From: Balanoglossus misakiensis | Lineage: Eukaryota > Hemichordata | Reading direction: 5' to 3' | DNA: 64,000 nt | NCBI GenBank assembly: GCA_040954595.2 | Contig: CM082586.2 | Span: 5,642,001 to 5,706,000 of the forward strand | Part shown: positions 34,862 through 47,500 of the stretch, in pieces | Layout of the letters: the number at the start of each line of letters is the position of its first letter | Position numbering within the stretch: the stretch's first letter is position 1 | The notes under the pieces: generated by a model | Seen by the model: the letters and a program-made list of their open reading frames with translations, nothing else | Databases searched by the model: none | What the model was told of the DNA's origin: nothing | Position numbers and translations under genes: made by a program

Positions 34862-35421
34862 TCAAGTAAATGTCATAAGAGTGTGATACATACCAAGCGC
34901 ATAAAACAGAAGACCAACGACCACAGCTAACACCACTATAGCAGCAATTATGACCGTCGTCCATGCCACAAGAGATGCAGAAATCACCCCTTCTTTTCTG
35001 AGCTTTGGTGTTGCCTTGTCAAAAGCAAATCCGCCATGTTCGATATGAACATCGCCACCGTAGGGCCTGGTTTTCCGTTCACTTCGTTTTTGCGGACTCT
35101 GTCTCCACGCTCTGTCGACAGGTGAGGATTGACGAGATGCCTTGTCACGACTCTGAATAATTAAAGAGGAAAACATTAATTGTTCACTTACTGCGATGAC
35201 GAAAAGCACTTTAATCAGTATTAATTTGCTATCTGCGCTCCAGTTTACGGCTTGCTTTATCATGCTGGTTTGGTCGGCGACGTTCATATTAGAAGACCAA
35301 ATCTCACTGTATTGCAATCAAATGTAAGATGGAAAGACGGCGAGAAAAATAGTCTACCTTGGTGTTTACGGTCTGTCTTGCTAACGGATACGCTACCTTA
35401 TGATGACGGTGGTGGTGGTGG

Positions 35422-35483
<62 letters not shown>

Positions 35484-36832
35484 GTGATCATGATGATGAT
35501 GACTTTTGAATATTGTTTTACAACATCCCAAATAAAGGCGGACACACTTCATGGTAATGCATGACCTCACGTAAATCCCTCAAGGGAAAACATTATGGTC
35601 AAAATACTCGCATTAATCGCTATGGTTATGAATTATCCCGCAGAAAATAACAGCTGCATGTTTGCGTATGTTCATCATTGCGTAGCGGGGATAAATGCAT
35701 GGTAGTACTTTCAGTAATTTTGAGGAACCATATGCTGTAGGGCCTAACAATGTCGACACGCAATTTAATCATGATTTATGGGGTCCTTCTCTGAAGGACT
35801 ACACGAAAGGTTAACATAACGTAGTCGAACTTTTGTGTGAATACCAGCATTGTTGTGTTGCTAAGTCCGGGCACGTTGATACATGTACGTTTCCGTGACA
35901 AAACACGTTTGTAAAAACCATATAAGTGTCCCAGTGGCAGTAAAATTTGACCTTTATGGCAAAGACTGGTGCGATTTAAGGGGAAGGGTTTAACATGGTT
36001 TATTGGGAGTGGCTTCTAATTGTTACAAGCATCTGTAGTGAGTCAGTATATTTAGTGTGAGCGTTTTTGATAAAATCTATGAAATTTAAACATATGTACG
36101 CATGTACTGCATGTGTGTATGCACATGTATGTAAGTAACTGACTCTATGTAGAAGTCTATAACAGGGTATCGACCCACCTTTTCTTTTCCTGGTTCATCT
36201 AGTGTCCGTTGACCGGAATGTAGTTGTTGAGGTTTGGCAGCCAACGAAACAACTTCGGTGCCGACGTCTTTCTCATGTCCAGTTTGTTTTGAAAGTTCCA
36301 CGAGGTGAATGTTTTCTCCGTCGCCTGGTGGGTCTGGCATGACTTCAGACATACCTGACAATCCTGTGTTGTCAGTTCCATCGGTTTGGACCTCTATTGG
36401 TTCAAATGTAGGTATGGCAGCGAGTTCTTCTTCGGAAGGCGGGGCTGGAAAATGTTCCTCGTCCCTGTCCTCCTCATCGTTTCCTCTGTCACTATTTGCA
36501 ATGTCTTCGAGCAGATTAATGACACTTTGTTCCAAAGCAGCCTGGTCCGTGTCTTCAGGGTCAATGACGTCACCTTCTTGTGGGCTGGAACGCTCGACCG
36601 CCTTATCTGATTCTGAAATCAGCTCGATATCAGATGGCGTCCTGGTGCTCACTGCTGTGCTGTCGGAGCCTCCCGAACCGTGAAGGCTAGCATTTTGCGG
36701 TGCTTTCTCGTCCTCCGATACCCCAGCGGTGGTGTCAGTATTCAAGACATTTCCCCCCTCTCCTGTTTCAGCGTGCTGTTCAATGTCCCCGTCCACTGCT
36801 TGGTCGACTACTTGCTCGGTCGTTTCACTCAT
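34862..36832 (-). CDS. Acidic protein with single C-terminal membrane helix, family not recognised
   Basis: Exon 1 is 36832-36179 and ends AAG|GTGGGT in phase 0. Exon 2 is 35152-34862, after a TTAATTATTCAG acceptor in phase 0, and ends in a stop. Together they encode 314 aa. There is no signal peptide. Residues 1-218 are strongly acidic and rich in Ser, Glu, Asp and Pro, so probably disordered. Exon 2 starts basic (Arg/Lys/Ser-rich), then has KLRKEG and a long hydrophobic helix of about 27 residues (core VIIAAIVVLAVVVGLLFY), with only about ten residues after it. This fits a tail-anchored protein, or type II by the positive-inside rule. I do not recognise a family. A good donor (G|GTATGT at 34893) just after the helix suggests an alternative C-terminus. 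It lies on the same strand between R5 and R4. Confidence 0.65.
35153..36178 (-). other. Intron of the acidic membrane protein gene
   Basis: This roughly 1-kb intron contains the (GAT)n microsatellite at 35409-35483. A short hydrophobic minus-strand frame at 35262-35191 (ATG to a GTAAGT donor) could be an alternative first exon, but no acceptor is tied to it. Confidence 0.5.
35409..35483. repeat. (GAT)n microsatellite
   Basis: More than 20 GAT units with GGT interruptions at the left edge. The Asp- and His-runs in open frames across it are artefacts. Confidence 0.95.
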
Positions 36833-36893
36833 TTCGAAGATTTACTCGTAGTGGTGGAAAATGGATATGTTCACTGCGCTGTTTTGTGTACCT

Positions 36894-36937
36894 TGACGTG
36901 GTCAGTCAAAGTACAATACCCTGACGTGGTCAGTCAA
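36894..36937 (-). promoter_or_regulatory. Tandem TGACGTGGTCAGTCAA pair upstream of the acidic membrane protein gene
   Basis: Two identical 16-mers (36894-36909 and 36922-36937) lie 28 bp apart, about 60-105 bp before the minus-strand start codon at 36832. Each contains a CRE-like TGACGTGG core. A third TACGTCAGG lies a few bases further upstream. Confidence 0.5.
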
Positions 36938-37270
36938 TTACATACGTCAGGAATGACTACAGCAACGACGGTCCTTCGCTCACCTTGCTACAGTTCTGTT
37001 GAGCTTCAGTTCACAAGTCAGTTCTGTCACCCTGGTGACTCTCGTGGCATGCCCAGACAATGTAACATTTGCATGGTACTGCTGAACTACACACTCGTCG
37101 CGGACATACCCTTTTATTGGACTTATTTAGCCGTGTTATTTAGTGTGGGGTCAGTCTCAGGTGAGAGTACACGGTCTCTTTTGTTTGCGCCCTCAGTTGG
37201 CAAGTAGCATACGTATAAAGTTACATTGTATACATCCCATATCTTAGCTTTACGTTTAATAGCCCTCTTC

Positions 37271-37294
37271 CCTGTCTGTCTGTCTGTCTGTCTG
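37271..37294. repeat. (CTGT)n microsatellite
   Basis: Six CTGT units. Confidence 0.9.
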
Positions 37295-38512
37295 TTCCGG
37301 TTATCTGTTTGCCTCAGAACGATATTTATATCAACATGAAATCAGGCGGTGGCAATTCTTAATCTGACAACAGAAAACGCGCAAACGACCAGAAGTATAG
37401 TTCAACATTTTTATTATGGTCCCCAACATTTACAAATGTCTCCTTGTAATGACAGATATAAATGCATATGATGAGTAAATTGAGACGAAAAAAATTAATA
37501 TTTTTTTTGCATAGAAAGACATGTTAAACATACATATATTAAAATTCTAACAATACAGCTAATCGGTATATTCGCGTCGGCGGCGCTCTGTATCTAGTAT
37601 TGCATGAGGGTACATGACAAATTTAGAATGAATCTAGATCAAGAAAGTGCGATTTTTGCAACTGACGGAGTGGCAGAATAATATTATTGCAAGACATCGA
37701 ACAGAAGAATATTTTTCCGGCAAAAATTGTCATTTTGTCACTGTTGGACAGTTTATAAAGCTTTGGAATAGAAAAAAAAATGGAAGACGACAGTTGCAGT
37801 CTTCCTATAAAGACCGAAATTATTATCCCAATCTTGTTTATGTTGGCAAAGGTATATTTTTATTTTTAACATAAAAAAACACTAATATACTGCGCGGTAA
37901 TCTGTCTTGAGATATTAGCATGCGTCATGATTGTATATCATTTTACTTTTTGTCATGAGGATTACGATAAGAAATTCAAATTTTATTTTTTCTACCAAAT
38001 TTACATTTTTTAAAAATCTATTTCATAAAACTATTAATGGAAAACTGAACGTGTATTTTTAAGTGTTAAATACTTACTTTCTTAGAATTTATTGGTAACT
38101 AGCTATTGAAAACAAAACAAAGTAAATGGATTTGAATATATAAGTGACATGGTCGTGACTCATGACTGGTGAGAATCCCGCATCTCAGCAAATACAATAT
38201 GAGTGTACATTCGCCTTTTTTGCAAATTATATGAACAAATGTGCGTTTGTAATAAGCCTAGCGATTCTTAGTCAAGTGTAATAACACATTGTCCATGACA
38301 TGCAAATAACATAATCATGCACTTTGTTTTAAATTGCTAAAAGATCGGGACATACTAGTAGGAAATTCTACCGTGTGACAGTTATATCCGCATATTAGGG
38401 GTAAAGACAGACAGATTGATGTTTATATTTAAAAGTCAATCGACTTAAATGTTACTGAGAAAGAAGTTTTTTAGGTGTCGAATTATGTAAATTTAAGTTT
38501 TGGTTGAACGAA

Positions 38513-41500
38513 TCAGAGAGTCGACACTTTCCTTGTCGTCAGATAGTCTATGTTTATGTAGGTTGCCCAGTAGTAGATGTTGAACCCAAGAAACGTCAGG
38601 ATGAACAAGGGTCTACAAAACTGATCGACAGTCAGGCCAAGTTTTCTGTAGTCAGTGACTGTGACGCCAAGAGACTGGTCTTTCTTTTTTATCAAGCGTC
38701 TCTTGGTGGCGGGCTTTCTGAGGTGTGGGCGTGTGGTGTCACTGGCGTGTGTCTCCTTTGGCTGCCACAGGTTTTCTTTGGAGAGATACAAGGAAGCTCG
38801 GTCGGATTTTTCCAGCAGTGACGAGACACTCCACGTAGATTCGTGAGGTACCTGTGGGAATTGAAAATTGAAGAGCCATTGAAACTAACTGTGTTTTCCG
38901 ATGGTTTGTAAATTTAATGACGTGAACTATCAACAAGTTTAAAAATTAACTAGACACTTAGTATTGGTAAAATTTAAGCAATGGGCAGCACATTCATGCA
39001 AACATGTTGCGAATGAATGAATGAACAAATGAATGAATGAATGAATGAATGAATGAGTGAGTGAATGAGTTTAGTGAGTGTGTGCTTGAATGAGGGAGTG
39101 AGTGAGTAAATGAATGAATGTATAAATAGCAGCAAACACAATTCTCTCAGACCGCTGATATTTTTATTTCAGGCCTAAATACATTGTTTATTCCGAGACG
39201 TCCCTGATTTGATAACTGATGACATTGTGAATGGCTGAATACCTTCAGATCACCCAGGCTACCACGGTCCTCTCTGGAGTGAATTTTCTCGGAATAGAAG
39301 AGAGGAAGAACGTTCTGATGCCGCCTTTCTTCCATTTTGTACAGATGGTAAACAAACACAAACTCTATCATCATAACGAATACCAAACACTCACACGTGG
39401 TCATCCAAATATCTATAGCCTTTTGAAACAAAGAAAGGTAAAATCGTGAATAGGGATATGTAATGTAGTTTCGAAATCGTAGCTGGCCGTGGTCCTCAAT
39501 ATTTTATTTTAACAGATTGGAGATGCTAATTATTCACAAAGCATTGACGTTTTCCACGACCTCGTGTTGGTTTTGAACTAGGTAAGAAGGTGTGGGACCA
39601 TGCAACAAGTAGATCCGTTATTGTTTAGTACCGTTGTGTAGGTGACCTTGGGTATCTGTCCTCGTAACCAGGTCGACTGCGTTATCAGTGCCAATGCCGT
39701 CGTGATCCCAAGGGTGGTTCTCGCTGGTGACGACGTCACTTCAATCCACAGCGTCAGCCACGATAGTATCACTAATGCTCCACTGGGGATGTACGCTAAC
39801 AGGATGTAGAATCCCAACTGGCGGTCGAATATTAATGTCAGGTTGACGTGGCTGAAGTTACCTATCATAACGAAAACAAATAAAAGCTTTCCTGTTTATA
39901 TGCACATTTAGCATTATTACATCCTGGGAATGTAACTTATTATTGAAGTTTTCTTCAAGCTTCAAGTTGTTTAGTGCATGGTGGTCTTGTATGGCTTCCC
40001 TCACGTAATGGTGTTGCTATGGTGACAGTTGCTATGATGGCTTGTATATCTCTGGCAAGCCAGGAAATTTTCCATCACGCCCTTGGCGGGTGATATCAGA
40101 AACTGTCGAACACCAATCAGAAGTGCGTACTGGGTCACGTGATTACCCTGATCGAGGAGAATTTCATATAAGAAGAAAGCAACATTGGCCATGCGTCGCG
40201 TCCGTCTTCACGCTACAAATTTGGAGGCGGACGGGCGTTTTCGACAGATTTGGTGGCAGGGGTGGGATATTTCGGGGTATTACTTGGTTTCAGAAGCCCC
40301 TTTCAGTTTTTCGCCATGGTCTGGGTCGACGCAGTTGTCGTGTTTGGTCGTTGAATGTTGTTTTGGAGACCGGCGCCGTGTCTTGTATCATGTGTACTGT
40401 ATATAGTTGTGCAAAACGAGGTCACAAAAGCTTGGGGTGTTTGCGTTCTGGGCACCGTACTCCTCACGGGATCTGATCACTCAGGTCAGCGCTACACCTT
40501 GGGTTTTTGTTTCTCATCCGTTTTGCTGTGTATTTGAGAACTGTACTGTGTTAATTTTGGCAGCCTTCGCCCTAAAAAATCTCGGCGCGCGCGTGTAGTC
40601 CAGAGGTGTTTGTTTCTTTCACGCCCCTGTTTCTTTCACGCCCCCCCCTGTATACATGTACGTAGAAGGAATTGCTTCCGTTAAATTCTCAAGTTTGGCT
40701 ACTCCAATGGGGGATACGGATTTATCACAGGGCCATAACGGCGGGGGGGGGGGTGTCGTTTTTAACAGCAACATGTAGTCCAGACAGCAGCGTGTAGTCC
40801 AGAGGTGTTTGTTTCTTTCACGCCCCCCCCCCCCTGTATACGTAGAAGGAATTGCTTCCGTTAATTTCTCAAGTTTGGCTACTCCAATGGGGGATACGGA
40901 TTTATCACAGGGCCATAACGGCGGGGGGGGGGGGTGTCGTTTTTAACAGCAAGGTTGATTCAGTTTCCGAGCTTACATGTTAATTTTACTGTCATTTCTG
41001 ACAAGGCCTTGAAAACTTAGCGTGTTTCAACGAGCACAGGGCAAAAGGGTTGATACCATTATCTGGGTTTTCCTTAGTTGAGGGGGGTGGGCATGAACTT
41101 AATGTGGGGGGGGGGGTTGGATGCAGTAGAGCGGGAGTATCAGACTTTCTTTTTTTGAACAGTTTCAAACATTTTGCAAACATTTGTGAAAAAGCATGAA
41201 ACAAAATTTAAAAGGTCGAGTTTCCATCAATGCCTAAGCATGTCATAACGCAGGTCTACAGTAATGCCTGTACTTTCATATCAGGGTCAAGACAATCAAG
41301 TGTTATCAACATTCATGGAAATGTTTCTGATTTTTTTTCTGAGAGCGTAAGGAATAATTCATATATGAGTAGATTTCCTGGGAAGGCTGGGGCTGTATTT
41401 TTTTAAAGGTCAATCACAGGGTGTTGGTGGGGGGGGGGGGGGTACTTTGCATGAAAATGTTGCTGGGTTGCCCATAACAACACGTCCTGAAACAAGTGGG

Positions 41501-44500
41501 CTATCCAATGCACCTCTGAATAGTGTCCTTCAAGCGGTTTTGTTGGAAGAAAGTTTTCAAACCCTACAATATGGCCGTTTAGGGGGCAAGGTGTCTGGAG
41601 AAGAGGGGGGGGGGGGGCGTCGATTGATTGTGAAAATAACCAGGGGGGGGGGGTTTAATACACAGGAGATGTTTTCAAGTTTTGGGATGATGTGTTGGGT
41701 TTACTTTGGTGCAAGAATTCCCTTAATATTATTCACCTAGGTCTGGTTCAATGCAGATTTTGGGTTTGACTAATGAATGCTGTTGGGGTGACTGTCTTTT
41801 ATCTTGTGTATATAGATGTATGCAAAAAGAGGCCACAAAAGCTTTGGGTGTTTTCGCTCTGGGCACCGTACTCCTCACGGGATCTGTTCACTCAGGTCAG
41901 CGGAACACCTTGGGTTTTTGTTTCTCATATGTTTTACTGTGTATTTGAGAACTGCCCAGTGTTAATTTTGGCAGCCATCATCCAGTTATATCTCTGTGCA
42001 TACAGTCCATGGGCTTTTTCTAAATATTTCTAGTAATTTTTCAAATATAGGTGATTGGGGGGGGGGGGGGTCAGGGAGGTTGTTTTAACCTGTAAGGTTG
42101 GATCCGATTTTGAGCTGACATGTTAATTCTACTGTTATTTCTATCAAAGCCTTTAAATTTTGCTTGTTTCGACAAGCATAGAAAGAGGCCTGGGCAAATG
42201 TTGGGGTAGATATCTGGTGGTTTTCCCCAGGGATAGTTAGTGGAGGGTAGGGATAAACTTGATGTGGGCATGGGCAGTTGGAGCCGTCAGTTTGAGATGT
42301 TGTGTGGGATAGTAGTCATGGCAACCTTTCATCGAACCCAAATGAAAATATTATATCATCATCAGCATGAATAGCACTCCCTGCAACATTTAAAAAATAA
42401 TTTGCATGCCAATCACTGATATAAATGCACGTACATGGCATTATTCATAAAAAAAAGCTGATGGCAGTAATTATTATTATGACTGCAGCATTGATGATTA
42501 TTTTATCATTGTCTCTTGTAAAGTGTCTTTCATATTTGAAGGGCTTTTATTGGGCTTAAGGGAATCAATTGGATTTCTGTTCATCATGCAAAAAGTTGCT
42601 CACAGTTGTCTTCATGCATTCACATAAAGATGTCATTTATTGCATCAGCCATGAGGATTATAAACCAATTGTACCACATCCTATAGGCTTTTCTCATCTG
42701 GTGTTGTGTGATATTCTATGGAATCTGTATGCTGTTGTTTTATATATGTTGGGTCGCAAACGTTAATCTCCTGATTGATGTTTGCAAGTATATATTGAGC
42801 TATATATACACACATACCGGTACGGTGAAAATTAGGCATTTTAGATCAAAAATCATGTGCAATGCCAAAAAATAAGTGTTCTTTTGACAAATACATTAAG
42901 GTTTATTACCTGTTTCGTAAGTTGTGATACCATCATCCCTTGTGTACTCTAGCAGAATATACTGTGGGAGTTTTAGTTTTCCTTTATCGATGGATACAGG
43001 GTTGTCGTCCAACCATTGCACGATAACGTCTTTTGCTGTATATGCGTCTATGTGAAGAAGTGAGATAGCCTCCAATAGTCAATATCTTAATTTGTGTGTG
43101 TGTGATTGTGTAATATGTATGGATGGATGGTTAGATTATTTCAGTTTCACAAGTAAAGCATAAGATAACATTTAAGGCTAGATAAGACCATTGATCAATC
43201 TCTACTCTCGATCAGTTTTATAACATGTACACAAATACTGTCAACACCACTACTACTTACTACAAGATATGATAATGACATGGAGTACTTACATGACTCA
43301 ATTCTCATGAAGCACGATTGAGTATCAAAAGGAAACAAATCCAGGTCCATTTCACATGCTAAAACAAGAGTTATTCTGTGTCGAGGTAAAAATCAACATG
43401 AAAATAATGTTCAGCACTGTGATAGCCATTGTCTGATGTAGTTTATAGTGTGCTCTGTACATAATATGGAAGAATCCTTTATAAGATGAACCCCCCCCCC
43501 CTATGCATTACAGGTCATCAAACTAGTTTTATAACATGAAAAATCCCCCCTCCCCCTCTGATGAGTAGCAAGTTATCTAGATATGAATCAAGTTATTTAT
43601 TCACAATTCAGCAGAGAAGCATGATAATTATATACAATGTTAGAGACTCGATATTTTAATTACCTGTAACTGCTCAGTATATCACCGTTATGGCTAATCC
43701 TGATGTATGAGTTTTGTTTTGGCGAGTCATGTAGGATTTCTTCCTTGGCGTTGACGAAAAAAGAATCAGGAAGCCATATTCTGTCTTTGACTTTGCCGTC
43801 CACTATCAGTGACGGTACGGTAGAGTTGTCGAAGACAAGTCTTGGGTCATTCCAATACTGCCTGAAGTATACCGTCATTGAATAATCCTATACACAAGAC
43901 ATATTGTTTGCAAGGTTTAGTGGTGTCTCTTATCTGAGCATTAACAAGAGAATATTGTCAATACTGGACTTCTCAAACCAATATATTCAGACAAGTACAG
44001 TGGTCTTGGAAAACATTTAACAGACACGTGTAGGCAGCCATGCTGACTACACAAAGCCAATATGTAGTGGAAGTTTAGCCTAGCTTATGCTGGCCAACTA
44101 TTATCCAAGTTTAATTTGTTATATCTCTCTCTTTCTATATCTGTTTGGGTGTATGTGTGTGAGTGTCTATATCTACATGTACCTGTTATGTGTATCTATG
44201 AAATCTGTATTGCTTACTGGGCAGAGCTGTATGGGTGTCGTACAACAATTTAGCAAAACATTAAAAAAAACTTGCATTTTTCTTGTTCCTTTGAAATGAA
44301 AAGCAAATCAGAACAAAAAATTAAGCTTACCATACGTGCTTCTGAAATAGAATGAAGACTTTCCACGGCTAAACTAATCGATACAACGTCTGGCTTACCT
44401 GTATGTGAAAAAGTCGATTGTATATAAACACCGCGGTGAATCCCATTAAATAAGAATGCAGCTTCAATACTAAATGTAAATGTACAGAAATAAATCCTGT

Positions 44501-47500
44501 CAAATGAAAATCATGCATACCTCCAGAATGGGGCCGTGTTAGTATATCTATATCATTATAGTTTTCTAGTAGCCCTTTCAGTATCATTGCTGGGCTAATG
44601 GCATCACTGTCTGTGGTCGTGTCGTTGGCTATATTGGTGGTTTCTGTTCCTGTTATATTACTGGCTCTGAAAAAAGAAAATTTAAATAAATGTTTCAATG
44701 TGAAACTGACCAGTAATACAGCACTTGTACAGCACATATGTCAAAACAGCCATGTCTTTCATGAACTTGACTTGGCTCTGTATTTTGTTTTCTTATCAGT
44801 GCTTTATCGTTTTGTTACTGTTTTGGGCCATGACATGTAAATACTGTATATGTGACCTGAACATAGGGAGCATTCAGTATTTACAGGGGGGGGGGGGGTG
44901 ATTAAGCGTACACCTGGACTCTAAAATGTGACCCTGCCACATATCCTCCCTTCTTAAATGTGACCCTCCCTGACCCCCCCCCCCCCCATCCCACCACTTT
45001 AGGACATTTTGTGCCATGATATACAGTACACTGATGTATTGTGTGTGCAATCAACATATAGCAAAGGGTCTTTAATATTAACTATTTCACTACCATGATT
45101 TGTCTTTAATCTAATGTGTCTATTGTTTTATATGGCAAAGTTGGACCTCAGGCAACATGGGGTGAAAGTGTTTAACAAGCTGTTACTTTTGTTCCATGAT
45201 GATGATGATGGCGACGTGGGTGGTGGTGTTGGTGGTTTTGGTGGTGGCGGCGGCGTGGGTGGTTGTTTTGGTGGTTTTGGTTATACATGCTCGTCAAAGC
45301 ACTTGAAAAATTTTAGTAGTAAGTCACTATTTTTGTGTGACAGGAGTATGATTCATGTACCTTACTAATTTTAGCTCGAACACTTTTGTCTCGTGCCTAT
45401 TGTCCTCATCCAAATTCTTTCAAATGTGTATTTGCATATTGTTTGAACTGCTTACAGTTTTTATGAACGTCGTCTACAAATCAATCGACCTTGAGAAAAG
45501 ATATGATTAATATTACCTTTTGCTATTATATCTCATAATAGACCAATTTGCACTGAAAGATATTGTATTCTATGTTAAAGGTTCAATAATGTCGGAAGAC
45601 ATATAAAGGATGCCCTTGACTTCTAACAAGATATAAATGGCTTGATGCTATTCTGTTCAGGGAGATTTAAATGGTGGCATTGGCAATAATGTACATTCAA
45701 ACGACAGTTAGTTTTCATTACTGTGTCCGTCACTGTATTGTGTACCACTGTATTACTCCCAAAGCTATTATAAAAAAGGTCATTCAGTCAGCCAGGTGTG
45801 TAATCAGCATTTTATTGTACATTGGCTACAAAGTTAACTCCCTACATGAATCACCACTAATTCCCAAGAGGATGATTGTGAAAGTCATAGGCTTATTCAA
45901 TGTCTCATCCGAGAAGATGTAGGCATAGATAACTAATGCATATTGAGACAGTTCAGGAACAATGTTCCAAAAGAAAGCATAAACATTTTCCCTAGAAGGA
46001 ATTAATAAAATAAACTTGATCATCAATGTACTTATGGATTAGGTACCACCCCATTTTAAAATCCATCTGACATTTTACTATACGTATACAATATAACATC
46101 AGCTTGAATGATAGGGAACAATTTCCATTGGCATGCTGCTTGCGACAGCATGTCACATTCTACGGTCATGTGATAAGTCACCTGACTATCAAACAAAGTA
46201 CTGATATTAGGCATTTTTTCTAGTGGACCTCTAGCAGAGAGGCCAGGAAGTCATGTCATGTGTTTTGAAAACACAATCAGTATGAATCATGCCCCCAAAA
46301 TGAAGGCACCCACCTATAATTTAAAATATGAAGCGGTGACTCTGAAATAGATGCGCATATACTGTGTTTAACTTTAAGGGTATGTTATAGGTCACTGACG
46401 AGTTGAAACCTAATCGATTGAGTGAGGTGGAATATCTTCTTGGTGTAATACTAAATTGTTTCCAATGAAAAACCTGTATGATTTTTCTGAATTTACCTGG
46501 TAAGTCACGGTTGGGTGGAGGACGTACTACCCGTATATTGTGACACAGTTAATTTGTCTGGACCCAGTTACATTAAATGATTAATTGAACATCTAAATGT
46601 TAATTTGAGTAATGATACCAATAGCTTTACCAATCCATATTCAAATTTCTTATCAGGCACAAAATGTATCCGAATTTGATCCGATCAGCCGTTCTTGAGA
46701 TATCACGCCCACTGAAATACATTCAGGCTGGGTCCAACTGTATTGAAACACTCTTGAAAAAGTTCATTTCCCGGCAGAATTCAACCAAAATGCTATTGCT
46801 GTAGTCACACACAGATCATATTGCAATATGTAAAAGACATGTATGCCGAAGTCATTTCTTTAACAGGAACCTGCTACTCACCCGCAAAAGTTCAATTAAT
46901 AATTAAACGCTAATGCATAATTATTATTAATGGAAAAAATAATGAGTCGGCGGTGTGTGCATTGTTCACTGTTGGCCGAATGATAACTGAATGAATGTTT
47001 ATTCTCTGTGAGCACAACTTATAAATCTTTTATCAGTTATCGATTGAGCGAAACCTGGATGGAACTCCATAGATGACTTGTTGATACTTAAAGCAAATAT
47101 ATGCTATTCATTAGTGATGTGTATACCCCACCTTAATGGGTCCTTTTCAGAAATAGATACCAACTGATTTAGATGCCGTCTTTCAATTGCGCATATAATG
47201 ATTTTTTTGTGTCAAAAACAGCAAGAGGCGTTGAATTATTTATGGCTAGCAGAGGCAAAATGATGCCAAATGTCTTCCTGGAACAGAGCTCACAGATATG
47301 ATGTTATGTATGAAACTACGAGTTACAGCTACCACTAAATATAGCTGTTCTCCCCGGTTTATCCAGCTCTAGCCTTGCAATATTGTATTGTATTTGTACA
47401 TTTTTATACATCTATTCATTCGCTGGCAGATTTAGCCTCGCTTGTAGCAGTTTACCGTTCACAGAAAATACTAAAGTATGACCCGAGCTATTATTGCCAC

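Larger units (their letters stand above)
36833..38512. other. Intergenic between R5 3' end and the acidic membrane protein gene
   Basis: The left 0.4 kb is relatively GC-rich and promoter-like for the minus-strand gene. A (CTGT)n run lies at 37271-37294. The rest is AT-rich R5 3' flank with no gene seen. Confidence 0.5.
39862..42909 (-). other. R5 intron 6, repeat-rich
   Basis: This 3-kb intron contains a duplicated block (40351-41130 and 41771-42290), a tandem duplication at 40591-40952 and many poly-G or poly-C tracts. A CpG-rich, CCAAT-containing patch with GTCACGTGAT lies at about 40080-40400. Open frames here come from the duplicated sequence and have no known domains. Confidence 0.6.

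Noticed and set aside
35252-35570. Poly-Asp and poly-His open frames
   Set aside because: They are translations of the (GAT)n microsatellite on the two strands.
28647-36832. A five-helix Cys-loop receptor in which the acidic membrane protein forms the N-terminus of R4
   Set aside because: The acidic gene can be spliced in phase to the 32776-32640 segment, but that frame ends in phase 0 while R4 exon 2 needs a phase 2 donor; phase 0 entry gives a stop. The same segment in another frame gives a normal phase 2 signal-peptide exon, which fits the paralogues.
45205-45270. Gly-rich open frame in R5 intron 1
   Set aside because: It comes from a GGT-rich low-complexity stretch without splice support.
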